Under the pieces are notes generated by a model that saw nothing but the letters and a program-made list of their open reading frames with translations, was not told the origin of the DNA and did no database searches. From JACPLA01 sp035291905 (GTDB taxonomy: Bacteria; Bacteroidota; Ignavibacteria; UBA10030), in contig DATDRF010000299.1 in NCBI GenBank assembly GCA_035291905.1, forward strand, positions 1 through 18,069: a stretch of DNA of 18,069 bases. The letters are read 5' to 3'. Both the position numbers and the translations under genes were made by a program. Below, in pieces: positions 1-6,435 of the stretch. Numbering within the stretch: the stretch's first letter is position 1; each line of letters opens with the position of its first letter.

Positions 1-963
1 AGTGTCGAAATAGAAGGGTTTGTACGTGAGCGGGCGGAACTCGACGCCGCGCATTCCCTGCGCGTTCAGATAGCGCGCCAGCTGATTTCCGTCGATCCAC
101 GGCGCGCCGACCAGCTCAAACGGCAGCGTGTAACCGACCCCCTGATTCGCCGTTCCCAGCTCGCCCAGTAACCCGGTCATGACATAGAACATGGGGGTCG
201 AAGAATGAGGTATATGCGGCGACGGAGGCACCCATGGAAGCCCCGTTTGATCCCACCACATCTCCCTTGTCCATCCCTCCATCGGGACGATCGTCAGCTT
301 GCATTTCCTCCCGCCGTTCAGCCATCCCTCGCCGTTGATCATCTGTGCGAGTTCTCCCGCTGTCATGCCGTAGACGTAGGGAATGGGATACATCCCGACG
401 AACGATTTGAATTTCTCGTCGAGCATAGGCCCCTCGACCCTCTTCCCCGTCAGAGGATCGGGCCTGTCGAGCACGACAAACTCAATGTTGTTTTCGGCGG
501 CCGCCTCCATGGCATAGCCCATGGTGGAGATGTACGTGTATGATCGAACCCCGATATCCTGAATATCATAGACAAGCACATCGAGGTTCTTCAGCATTTC
601 GGCGGACGGCTTTCGGTTCCTTCCATACAGCGAATATACCGGAAGGCCGGTCTTCAGGTCATTGTAATTCTCGACGTACTTCCCCGCCTCAACGTCTCCT
701 CTCACCCCGTGCTCGGGCCCGAAGAGAGCCGTCAGTTTCACACCCGGCGCATTGTACAGAACGTCGATGGTTGCTTCAAATGTTGATGTGATCCCCGTGG
801 GGTTGGTGATGAGACCGACTCTCTTACCCTGCAGAATGTCGAATTTCCGATCTCTGAGGACTTCGATCCCGGTTCGGACTATCGGCTTCTTCCCGCCTCC
901 CGCCCCGAGAGACGAGGCGATCATACAGATGGTGATGAAGACTCGAAGAATCCGTTTTGCCAT
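1..963 (-). CDS. namZ: Exo-beta-N-acetylmuramidase NamZ-like (DUF1343), C-terminus cut off by window edge
   Basis: The reading frame stays open for 321 codons from ATG at 963 to base 1, so the stop lies outside. The protein begins with a hydrophobic signal sequence (about residues 6-20), so it is probably exported to the periplasm or lipid-anchored. Recognisable DUF1343 motifs are GLITNPTG (50-57), LFGPEHG (80-86), VYDIQDIGVRSYTY and DRPDPLTG. In characterised NamZ enzymes of this family the reaction is release of N-acetylmuramic acid from the non-reducing end of peptidoglycan fragments; the Glu/His of the GPEHG motif are candidate active-site residues. The family is usually about 380-420 residues, so roughly 60-100 are missing here. 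An in-frame ATG at 987 would add eight residues; neither start has a good Shine-Dalgarno. It is the last visible gene of the minus-strand operon, 41 bp (or 17 bp) after the preceding gene. Family assignment is firm; the exact substrate is inferred. Confidence 0.88.
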   Translation of the reverse strand, partial: MAKRILRVFITICMIASSLGAGGGKKPIVRTGIEVLRDRKFDILQGKRVGLITNPTGITSTFEATIDVLYNAPGVKLTALFGPEHGVRGDVEAGKYVENYNDLKTGLPVYSLYGRNRKPSAEMLKNLDVLVYDIQDIGVRSYTYISTMGYAMEAAAENNIEFVVLDRPDPLTGKRVEGPMLDEKFKSFVGMYPIPYVYGMTAGELAQMINGEGWLNGGRKCKLTIVPMEGWTREMWWDQTGLPWVPPSPHIPHSSTPMFYVMTGLLGELGTANQGVGYTLPFELVGAPWIDGNQLARYLNAQGMRGVEFRPLTYKPFYFDT

Positions 964-1004
964 TGTCAGTGTGTCTCGATATTTCATGAAGAGGATCGCT
1001 TTCT

Positions 1005-1427
1005 CTAAGGCAATGGTTTACCGTCAAGCATCCAATTCTTGACCCAGGCAAGCTCGCGAAGTAATTCCATGAACACGGCGATGCTTTCCTGATCAAGCCG
1101 CAAATAGGTATCAACAATCCTCTGCTTCAGAGGATCGGACGATTCCTTGACGACTGTCTTCACCAGCGTGTTCGCCTTTTCCAGGTTCGTCTGGAACTCC
1201 GAAGAGATCTTTTGGAATCCATCTCCGTCCGGGCCTATCCGATTGAGCAGGTCGTAGGTCTTGGAGAGAAATTTTGCCGTGAATACGAGGTCTTCAAACA
1301 TCTGGAGCATTCCCCTCGTCCTTGCCTCATCAAGGAGAAATGCAATCGTTTCCCCATGAAGAAAGGGCTTTCCGGCAAATTTCTGAACATCGGACAAGAA
1401 CTGCTTTGTTTCTGCACGAGCCGTCAT
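1005..1427 (-). CDS. Conserved-looking hypothetical protein, all-helical, 140 aa
   Basis: I do not recognise a family. The product is soluble, with no signal peptide or membrane segment, and reads as a series of amphipathic helices rich in Lys, Glu, Leu and Phe. Its ATG (1425-1427) overlaps the stop of the TrmH gene in an ATGA junction, which argues that it is a real, translationally coupled gene. Codon use resembles its neighbours. The motif-like pieces LLRELAWVKNWMLDG near the C-terminus and FLLDEARTRGM near residue 30 could seed a profile search. Being next to TrmH and the NamZ-like enzyme does not point to one function. Confidence 0.7.
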   Translation of the reverse strand: MTARAETKQFLSDVQKFAGKPFLHGETIAFLLDEARTRGMLQMFEDLVFTAKFLSKTYDLLNRIGPDGDGFQKISSEFQTNLEKANTLVKTVVKESSDPLKQRIVDTYLRLDQESIAVFMELLRELAWVKNWMLDGKPLP

Positions 1428-2020
1428 GATTTCTTCTTCGTTTTGAACGACCAGTTTTCCAGAATCTTGTGAAGTTCCTTTTCAGAGAGTTTTGGCTGAG
1501 TGTAGTCTCCCCGAACTGTCCTCTGACGGACGGCTTCGAAGAGAGTCACTGCACAGGCAACGGAGACGTTAAGGCTCTGGATCATCCCGAACATCGGAAT
1601 CTGAAAGTTTCCGTCCGCCAGCGCTGCGATTTCGTCCGAGACCCCCCGATGTTCATTCCCGAAGACAAGGGCGGTTTTTTTTGTCAGGTCAAGCTCGTAG
1701 AGGGAACGCGAATCCTGCCCAAGATGAGTCGCAAGGACCGTGAATCCCTCCCCCCGTAAAGCCGCGAAACATTCCCCGGCCTCTTTGAATGTCCGCCGCT
1801 CGATCCACTTATTGGCGCTTGCGGAACTCTTCTTGCCGATCCTGGGAAATTTCTCGTGCGTGTACAAGAGTTGCACCTGCATGACTCCCGCCGCATCGCA
1901 TGATCTGAGAATCGCGCTCACGTTGTGCGCGTCATGAATGTTCTCGATGACAACCGTAAGATCCGGCTGCCGATGCCTCAGGGTCTTCTCGAGCCTGGCA
2001 ATTCTCCTCTCACCCGCCAT
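1424..2020 (-). CDS. trmH: tRNA (guanosine-2'-O)-methyltransferase, TrmH/SpoU family
   Basis: The 198-residue protein belongs to the SPOUT (alpha/beta knot) 2'-O-methyltransferases. All three SpoU motifs are visible: motif 1 IHDAHNVSAILRSCDAAG (28-45, with the catalytic-type Arg39 and Asn33), motif 2 LVFGNEHRGVSDE (118-130), and motif 3 IPMFGMIQSLNVSVACA (141-157), which forms the trefoil knot and S-adenosylmethionine pocket. The motif 3 wording and short N-terminus match TrmH, which methylates G18 in the tRNA D-loop, better than the longer rRNA enzyme RlmB. I chose the ATG at 2020 over the upstream one at 2077 because a strong Shine-Dalgarno (GGGAGG, about 2025-2034) precedes it and motif 1 then sits where the family expects it. 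It overlaps the end of the EamA gene by 11 bp and the next gene by 4 bp. Confidence 0.88.
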   Translation of the reverse strand: MAGERRIARLEKTLRHRQPDLTVVIENIHDAHNVSAILRSCDAAGVMQVQLLYTHEKFPRIGKKSSASANKWIERRTFKEAGECFAALRGEGFTVLATHLGQDSRSLYELDLTKKTALVFGNEHRGVSDEIAALADGNFQIPMFGMIQSLNVSVACAVTLFEAVRQRTVRGDYTQPKLSEKELHKILENWSFKTKKKS

Positions 2021-2948
2021 TGCGGATCCTCCCTGCGCGAATCCATTTTCGCGTCTCCGCCAGCTGGATGAGCACAACCGCGCTCACAACGGCAACCCCG
2101 CCCAGGACCTGAATTTGGCCCAGCGACTCTCCCAGGGCAAAGTACGCAACAATGATCGCGACAACCGGTTCCATGGTGGTGACGATTCCGACAGTTGAAG
2201 CGTCGAGCAGCTTCAATCCGGAGGCAAAGAGGGAGTGGGGAATCAGAATCGAGACGAGGGCGAACATCAGGAGGATTCCCCAATCGTTCATTGAATACCC
2301 CTTATCGGCAATGTCCCATGGCGAGTTAATAAAGAGCCAGAATAAGGTTGAAAATCCAAAAGCATACACGAGCATCGTCCAGACTGAATACTTTCTGAGA
2401 AGATATTTGCTGATGAGCAGCATGAACGCGTAACTGAGGGAGGAGGTAATGCCGCTCACGATCGACCATCCTCGCAGTTGAATTGAACTCCATTCTCCGC
2501 CGCTTACGGCAAGGTAGCACCCCAGGAGCGAGAGAGCGAGGGCGATGACCTTCACGCCGTTAAAGACCTCATCTTTTGATACCGCGACGGCGTACACCAT
2601 CACGAGGACCGGCGCCGTATACTGAACGAGAATCGCTGTTGCGACGGTCGCTTCGCCCACCGTGTAATAGTACGAGAAATTCGTTACGGCAATCCCGATC
2701 ACTCCGGCCAGTATCAACGCACCGAGATCTTTTCTGTCGATTTTGAAAACAGATCGATCTTTGGCCAGGAAATACAGAAAAAGGAGAAGAAACGAAAGAG
2801 AGGACCTGCTCTGGACCACAATCAGGGTGTCGAACCGCGTCGTGAAGAGGAACTTGGCGAGCGATGCGGATCCTCCCCAAAACAGTACCGCAATCAGGAT
2901 CAAAATGGTGCCGCGCCGTACGGAAGATTCAGGCAAGCGCATATTCAT
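2010..2948 (-). CDS. EamA/DMT-family inner-membrane transporter
   Basis: This 312-residue, very hydrophobic protein has about ten predicted membrane helices in two similar halves (about 10-145 and 160-300), the standard layout of the drug/metabolite transporter superfamily with two EamA domains. Family-like stretches include the first helix ILIAVLFWGGSASLAKF, the TAPVLVMVYAV segment closing the first half, and the second-half MEPVVAIIVAYFALGE signature. Members export amino acids, nucleobases or other metabolites; substrate cannot be read from sequence. The start overlaps the TPR gene by 4 bp (ATGA), so the two are translationally coupled, and its end overlaps trmH. Family very likely, substrate unknown. 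Confidence 0.88.
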   Translation of the reverse strand: MNMRLPESSVRRGTILILIAVLFWGGSASLAKFLFTTRFDTLIVVQSRSSLSFLLLFLYFLAKDRSVFKIDRKDLGALILAGVIGIAVTNFSYYYTVGEATVATAILVQYTAPVLVMVYAVAVSKDEVFNGVKVIALALSLLGCYLAVSGGEWSSIQLRGWSIVSGITSSLSYAFMLLISKYLLRKYSVWTMLVYAFGFSTLFWLFINSPWDIADKGYSMNDWGILLMFALVSILIPHSLFASGLKLLDASTVGIVTTMEPVVAIIVAYFALGESLGQIQVLGGVAVVSAVVLIQLAETRKWIRAGRIRNGG

Positions 2949-3484
2949 TCTTCCGGCGGACCGTGGTCCCCTGCGAGGCGCCGGTAGTACTCTGCCTGCT
3001 CTTCGTCCCCACTTAGTTCGTAGAGGCGCGCTATACGCTGGAAGAGGACCTTCTTCTTCTCTACATGGTTGAGCCCCTCCCGAACGAACTCAAGCAGCAC
3101 ATCCACAGGCGGAATGTTCAGGTCGGAATCGTAACAATCACAAGCGTCAAGATACGGTTGAAGTTCCTTTGGTTTTGATTCGGCGGCTTTCCGATAATAA
3201 AGGATCGCCAGCTCAAAATTGTCATAAGCCGAATACGTCACTTCGAACACGCTTGCCAGCCACATGTAGGTGTCGTAGGCGATGTCGGGAAATTCACGGG
3301 CAAGCTTGCCTCCGAACAGGCACAACTCGTCGGGGCTTAGTGAATTGTTCCAAAAGAGGAGCCGGTAAATCTCAACGTCCTGGATCTTCTGCTCAAGGGC
3401 ATCTTCAAACGCATCGAAGAGGTCGTTGAAATCGGTGCTGTTGGCAAAAATACTTCGAAGCTCTTCAATCGAGTATCGGGGCAT
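2945..3484 (-). CDS. TPR-like hypothetical protein, 179 aa
   Basis: This is the first gene of the five-gene minus-strand operon. It is acidic, soluble and helical with no signal peptide. Two segments look like tetratricopeptide helix pairs: about 89-122 (FELAILYYRKAAESKPKE, with the usual small and aromatic spacing and a Pro at the repeat end) and about 143-172 (VLFQRIARLYELSGDEEQA). The first 80 residues contain more degenerate helices. TPRs mediate protein-protein contacts; no enzymatic motif is visible, so no role is assigned. It overlaps the transporter gene downstream by 4 bp. The alternative is a non-TPR helical-repeat protein. Confidence 0.72.
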   Translation of the reverse strand: MPRYSIEELRSIFANSTDFNDLFDAFEDALEQKIQDVEIYRLLFWNNSLSPDELCLFGGKLAREFPDIAYDTYMWLASVFEVTYSAYDNFELAILYYRKAAESKPKELQPYLDACDCYDSDLNIPPVDVLLEFVREGLNHVEKKKVLFQRIARLYELSGDEEQAEYYRRLAGDHGPPEE

Positions 3485-3699
3485 GAAGCATCCAGGGAAA
3501 ATCCGCCGGCAGAGAGCGACACCATCCTTCGGTAATTAGGTGAGCGTGTACTCGCTATTGGGAGCAATTTATCCGAAAAAAGTAAGTAAAGGAGGGAGTA
3601 AAAGCAAGGCGATTGAATTGATGAAAGCTGATCAGCAGGTTTTGCTGCGCCGTCCTGTTCAACGGATGGCGATGGTATCATGATTCTCTGTCTCTTCCG
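3485..3699. other. Intergenic region between two minus-strand genes
   Basis: This stretch of 215 bp holds the candidate promoter at 3577-3607 and a 10-nt perfect palindrome GCTGATCAGC (3627-3636). I see no convincing terminator hairpin with a U-run for the nuclease gene that ends at 3700, and no short gene with a ribosome site. Confidence 0.5.
3577..3607 (-). promoter_or_regulatory. Putative Bacteroidota-type promoter for the 3484-1 operon
   Basis: On the minus strand a TTG (3605-3607) is followed after 20 nt by TACTTTTT (3584-3577), close to the Bacteroidota consensus TTG-N(17-23)-TAnnTTTG. Transcription would start near 3570 and leave a leader of about 85 nt before the TPR gene. The match lacks the final G and the region is A/T rich, so this is only a candidate. 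Confidence 0.35.
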
Positions 3700-4950
3700 T
3701 TATTTTATAAGGACCATCTTTCTTGTTTCCAGATATTCTCCGGCCCTTATCTGATAAAAATACATCCCGCTCGGAAACGATGAGGCATCCCAGAAAACCT
3801 CATGCACCCCAGGACCTCTCTCCTCATCCATAAGCACCGCTACCTCGCGACCAAGGATATCATAAACACTCAGCTTCACTCTTCTGACCTCTGACATCTG
3901 ATATCTGATCTCTGTCATCGGATTGAAGGGATTCGGATAGTTCTGAAAAAGTCTGAATTCCAGGGCCGCCGCCTTCTTCTCAACTGCCACCAACGGATCG
4001 AAAACGAAGTCCGCAACGACAGGAAGATGATCGGAAGCGTAATGGAGGGCATTGGCGATACTCTCTGCTGCGGCTGCGTTCGGCAGTTGATTGATCGAGT
4101 CATTGTAATGCTGCCCATCGTTGCCAAATGCGTGATATGACGCAGGAATGAGGCTAATCCCGCCACTTTCGCTCACGGCCTTCGACATTAGAATCATATC
4201 AAACCGGTCGTCCAGCCCTCCCGTCGCTCCATATCCGAACGATCGTACGCGGGTCGACTGCGTATGGTACGGGGCATAGCCGGAATCGTTCCAGACTCCC
4301 GTCATCGTAAGGGGATCGATGAAGTGCCCCTCGTTCCCGGCATTAATCGTCACGAGTTTTTCGTAAGCCGGTTCGAAAGGATGGTAGATGTTGAAATCGC
4401 CGAGAACAATGAAGTCAGTTCCGTTCGGGAATGCATTCGTGACCTTTCGCAGGGAGTCCACTTCCATTGCTCTTCTTACAGAATCAGCCTCCAGAAGCTG
4501 AGTTGCAGGTTCCCTTCCTGCCTTCAAATGCACGCTGAAGATGGCAAAGGAACGTTCGCTGGAAACATGGTCAACCGTGAACCGGTTGATGTCCCGTAGA
4601 TCAGTTATGATCCGGTTGTTGCTGACGAACGAGAGCTTCCCGGTCTTGTAGAATAGAGCATTCTCACTGTCATACGTCCCATCAACAAAATCCCCTGCCG
4701 AATAGACGTTGGACCCGCCGGCATTCAGGACGTTTATCAGAAAATTCTGAACCGCTTCCGGTGTATCGATTTCCTGCACCACCAGAATATCGGGATTCGC
4801 CGCCTGAATGACAGTTCTATAGTATTGGTCGCGGGAATAGTCCGGCGGAGAGTAGTTCAGAAGGTTGTAGGTCATTACGCGGATGGTATCCTGCGACATC
4901 GATAGCTGCGCCGCAACGAGGAGAGAGGATGCAAGGAAAAGCAGTTTCAT
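3700..4950 (-). CDS. Secreted endonuclease/exonuclease/phosphatase-family protein with T9SS sorting domain
   Basis: The 416-residue product has a signal peptide (residues 1-19, ending near SMSQ), an EEP (DNase I-like) domain (about 21-318) and a T9SS type A C-terminal domain (about 331-416, with FQNYPNPFNP, VYDILGREV and a final MVLIK). EEP residues are in order: MTYNLLN (26-32), VVQEID with metal-binding Glu60, SVHLKAG with His141, LGDFN with Asp185 and Asn187, DDRFDMIL, and SDHLPV with Asp307/His308. The set is complete, so a metal-dependent phosphodiesterase acting outside the cell is likely; DNA, RNA or phospholipid substrates cannot be told apart. I chose the ATG at 4950 rather than 4983 because it starts directly with the signal peptide. 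Part of the sorting domain (349-357) is written in a simple DNA repeat (3882-3918). Confidence 0.87.
   Translation of the reverse strand: MKLLFLASSLLVAAQLSMSQDTIRVMTYNLLNYSPPDYSRDQYYRTVIQAANPDILVVQEIDTPEAVQNFLINVLNAGGSNVYSAGDFVDGTYDSENALFYKTGKLSFVSNNRIITDLRDINRFTVDHVSSERSFAIFSVHLKAGREPATQLLEADSVRRAMEVDSLRKVTNAFPNGTDFIVLGDFNIYHPFEPAYEKLVTINAGNEGHFIDPLTMTGVWNDSGYAPYHTQSTRVRSFGYGATGGLDDRFDMILMSKAVSESGGISLIPASYHAFGNDGQHYNDSINQLPNAAAAESIANALHYASDHLPVVADFVFDPLVAVEKKAAALEFRLFQNYPNPFNPMTEIRYQMSEVRRVKLSVYDILGREVAVLMDEERGPGVHEVFWDASSFPSGMYFYQIRAGEYLETRKMVLIK
3882..3918. repeat. Degenerate tcTGAcctcTGAcatcTGA repeat inside the nuclease gene
   Basis: The plus strand reads as successive ten-base-like variants of 'ctctgacat / ctgatat / ctgatctctgtcat'. 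Read on the coding strand it encodes residues 345-357 (the EIRYQMSEVRR stretch) of the T9SS domain, in frame and without disrupting it. The same style of simple repeat is found between genes at 7083-7224. Confidence 0.5.
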
Positions 4951-5000
4951 AATATCATAATCTCGTTTTTTTTCACTTCTCAATCAATGGCCTCACACAT

Positions 5001-5086
5001 CTCTGTGACCTCTGTGTCTCCTCAGTGTCCTCTGTGGTAAGATCTTTAACCACAGAGATCACAGAGAAGGCACAGAGAGCAGAGAG
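5001..5086. repeat. Imperfect long inverted repeat built of CTCTGTG units
   Basis: The arms 5010-5038 and 5049-5077 are reverse complements at 24 of 29 positions, separated by a 10-base spacer containing AAGATCTT. Each arm is itself made of short degenerate units of the form CTCTGTGnC, and further units extend to 5001 and 5086. A related architecture with different units is found at 13661-13750. No gene is visible in it. The function is unknown: it may be a mobile or amplifying intergenic element rather than a regulator. Confidence 0.7.
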
Positions 5087-5107
5087 CTAGAAATCGTATG
5101 GCTCTGA

Positions 5108-5138
5108 TTGGAAATCAAAACCACAATCGCTATATTTT
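5108..5138 (+). promoter_or_regulatory. Putative promoter of the GO-repair operon, possibly leaderless
   Basis: TTG (5108-5110), a 20-nt spacer and TATATTTT (5131-5138) match the Bacteroidota pattern TTG-N(17-23)-TAnnTTTG at all but the last base. A start about 5-7 nt after the -7 element falls at 5143-5145, on or just before the ATG of the Nudix gene (5145). No Shine-Dalgarno precedes that ATG, which would fit a leaderless transcript. Confidence 0.45.
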
Positions 5139-5144
5139 CTTCGA

Positions 5145-5540
5145 ATGGCTATGACACGCGTCGCAGTTGGAATCTTGAGAAAAAACGGAAAGATCCTTGC
5201 TTGCCAGCGCAAGAAAGGAAGTCGCTACGGACTCAAATGGGAATTCCCCGGCGGCAAGCTTGAACCCGGCGAAACGCCCCTGCAGTGCCTCCAACGTGAA
5301 CTCCGGGAAGAGCTCTCGATCGATGTGAACAAAGTTCAAAAGATGGAGTTTCAGTCTGCATTCTATGACGATGGCGGAATGTTTGAGGTCGCCTATTGTC
5401 ATGTTTCGGATTTCAGCGGCGATCCGCAGAACAATGTTTTTGAAAGCATCCGCTGGGTTGACGCCGCCGAATTGAGAAGGCTCGACATTCTTGAAGGAAA
5501 CCGCTCGTTTGTCGACAAGCTTGACGCGCATGAGCGGTAA
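5145..5540 (+). CDS. mutT: MutT-like Nudix hydrolase (probable 8-oxo-dGTP diphosphatase)
   Basis: The 131-residue protein is the length of a single Nudix domain. The Nudix box runs from Gly37 to Ile59: G-x5-E43-x7-R51-E52-L-x-E55-E56-x-S-I, complete except that the usual Gly near its end is Ser58. The WEFPGGK approach (32-38) is typical of the MutT/8-oxo-dGTP branch, which cleans oxidised dGTP from the nucleotide pool by pyrophosphate release. It is the first gene of an operon with MutY-like and Ogg2-type glycosylases, and its last 11 bp overlap the next gene, so the context supports an 8-oxoguanine role. ATG codons at 5145 and 5151 are both possible and neither has a ribosome site. Nudix membership is certain; substrate is inferred. 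Confidence 0.85.
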   Translation: MAMTRVAVGILRKNGKILACQRKKGSRYGLKWEFPGGKLEPGETPLQCLQRELREELSIDVNKVQKMEFQSAFYDDGGMFEVAYCHVSDFSGDPQNNVFESIRWVDAAELRRLDILEGNRSFVDKLDAHER

Positions 5541-6435
5541 ACCTCTTTCCCGCCTTGGGACGCTGAGAAGACGTCTCCTTGCCTGGTATCGGTCATCTGC
5601 ACGTCCCCTTCCCTGGCGAAAGACTCACAATCCGTACCGAATCCTCGTGTCCGAAGTCATGCTTCAGCAGACCCAGGTCAACAGGGTGCTCATCCACTAC
5701 CGCAGATTCCTGAAACGATTTCCAACGCTCCGATCGTTGTCCCGCGCCGGTACGGCCGATGTTCTTCGGGCGTGGCGGGGAATGGGATATAACAACAGAG
5801 CCGTGCGGCTTAGAAATCTCGCCAAAGAGGTATGTGCAACCATGGGTGGAAGACTCCCGGGCACCGTGGGAGCACTCCGGAGTCTCCCCGGAATCGGGCG
5901 ATATACGGCAGGAGCCGTTGCCTGCTTCGCGTTCGGTCTACCTGTCGCCATGGTCGATACGAACATTCAGCGGGTATTGAATCGGCTTTTCCCCGCCCCC
6001 CAAAAAGGATCCGATATATGGCGGACTGCGGAGGATATTCTCCCGTCAAAGAACGCCTATTCCTGGAACCAGGCATTGATGGAGCTCGGTGCACTCATCT
6101 GTACCGCATCGTCGCCAAGGTGTTCGGATTGTCCCGTCAACGCTCTCTGTCCCAGCGCGTTTGCCGTCCGATCGACCTTCCGAAAGCCGGCAAAGGCCGA
6201 GCCCGGCAAGGACGGCATTCCCGACAGAATCTATCGCGGAAGGATCATCGAGGTATTACGTCATCTTGACGGAGGCCGTTCGATTCATGTGCGGCAGCTC
6301 GGAAAGAGAATCAAACGCAACTTCACCGCAGGAGACCTCCCCTGGCTTCGGACGCTTCTTTCCGGATTGGTGCGCGACGGGCTTGTCTTTCTGAGGGCCC
6401 GCTCGGGAAATGAATACGTGTCGTTCGCGGAATGA
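5530..6435 (+). CDS. mutY: MutY-like adenine DNA glycosylase lacking the usual Nudix-like C-terminal domain
   Basis: The 301-residue base-excision enzyme has an HhH-GPD core (about 10-190) and a [4Fe-4S] loop Cys191-x6-Cys198-x2-Cys201-x5-Cys207. MutY features are SEVMLQQTQV (41-50) with catalytic Glu42, the hairpin LPGIGRYTAGAV (119-130) with Tyr125 instead of the Lys of lyase-type enzymes, and catalytic Asp143 in VDTNIQRV. It should remove adenine opposite 8-oxoguanine. After the cluster, instead of the 8-oxoguanine-reading Nudix-like domain of canonical MutY (about 350 residues), there is about 75 residues (IYRGRIIEVLRHL ... LVRDGLVFLR) that look like a winged helix. I took the ATG at 5530 over 5491: it gives the ordinary MutY N-terminus and an 11-bp overlap with the Nudix gene. 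The stop overlaps the next ATG by 4 bp. T:G-mismatch specificity cannot be excluded. Confidence 0.82.
   Translation: MSGKPLSRLGTLRRRLLAWYRSSARPLPWRKTHNPYRILVSEVMLQQTQVNRVLIHYRRFLKRFPTLRSLSRAGTADVLRAWRGMGYNNRAVRLRNLAKEVCATMGGRLPGTVGALRSLPGIGRYTAGAVACFAFGLPVAMVDTNIQRVLNRLFPAPQKGSDIWRTAEDILPSKNAYSWNQALMELGALICTASSPRCSDCPVNALCPSAFAVRSTFRKPAKAEPGKDGIPDRIYRGRIIEVLRHLDGGRSIHVRQLGKRIKRNFTAGDLPWLRTLLSGLVRDGLVFLRARSGNEYVSFAE

Larger units (their letters stand above)
4951..5144. other. Divergent intergenic region between the nuclease and GO-repair operons
   Basis: The two flanking genes are transcribed away from each other. The space holds a large imperfect inverted repeat (5010-5077) and the candidate promoter of the repair operon (5108-5138). 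On the minus strand TTGAGA and TATGAT separated by 18 nt lie just before the nuclease start, but the TATGAT ends three bases from its ATG, so I do not call it. Confidence 0.5.

Noticed and set aside
3627..3636. GCTGATCAGC palindrome as an operator
   Set aside because: A single 10-base palindrome with no repeat copy or linked regulator is not enough evidence.
5530..6435. Endonuclease III (Nth) assignment
   Set aside because: The hairpin carries Tyr125 where Nth has its lyase Lys, and the SEVMLQQTQV motif is that of MutY.
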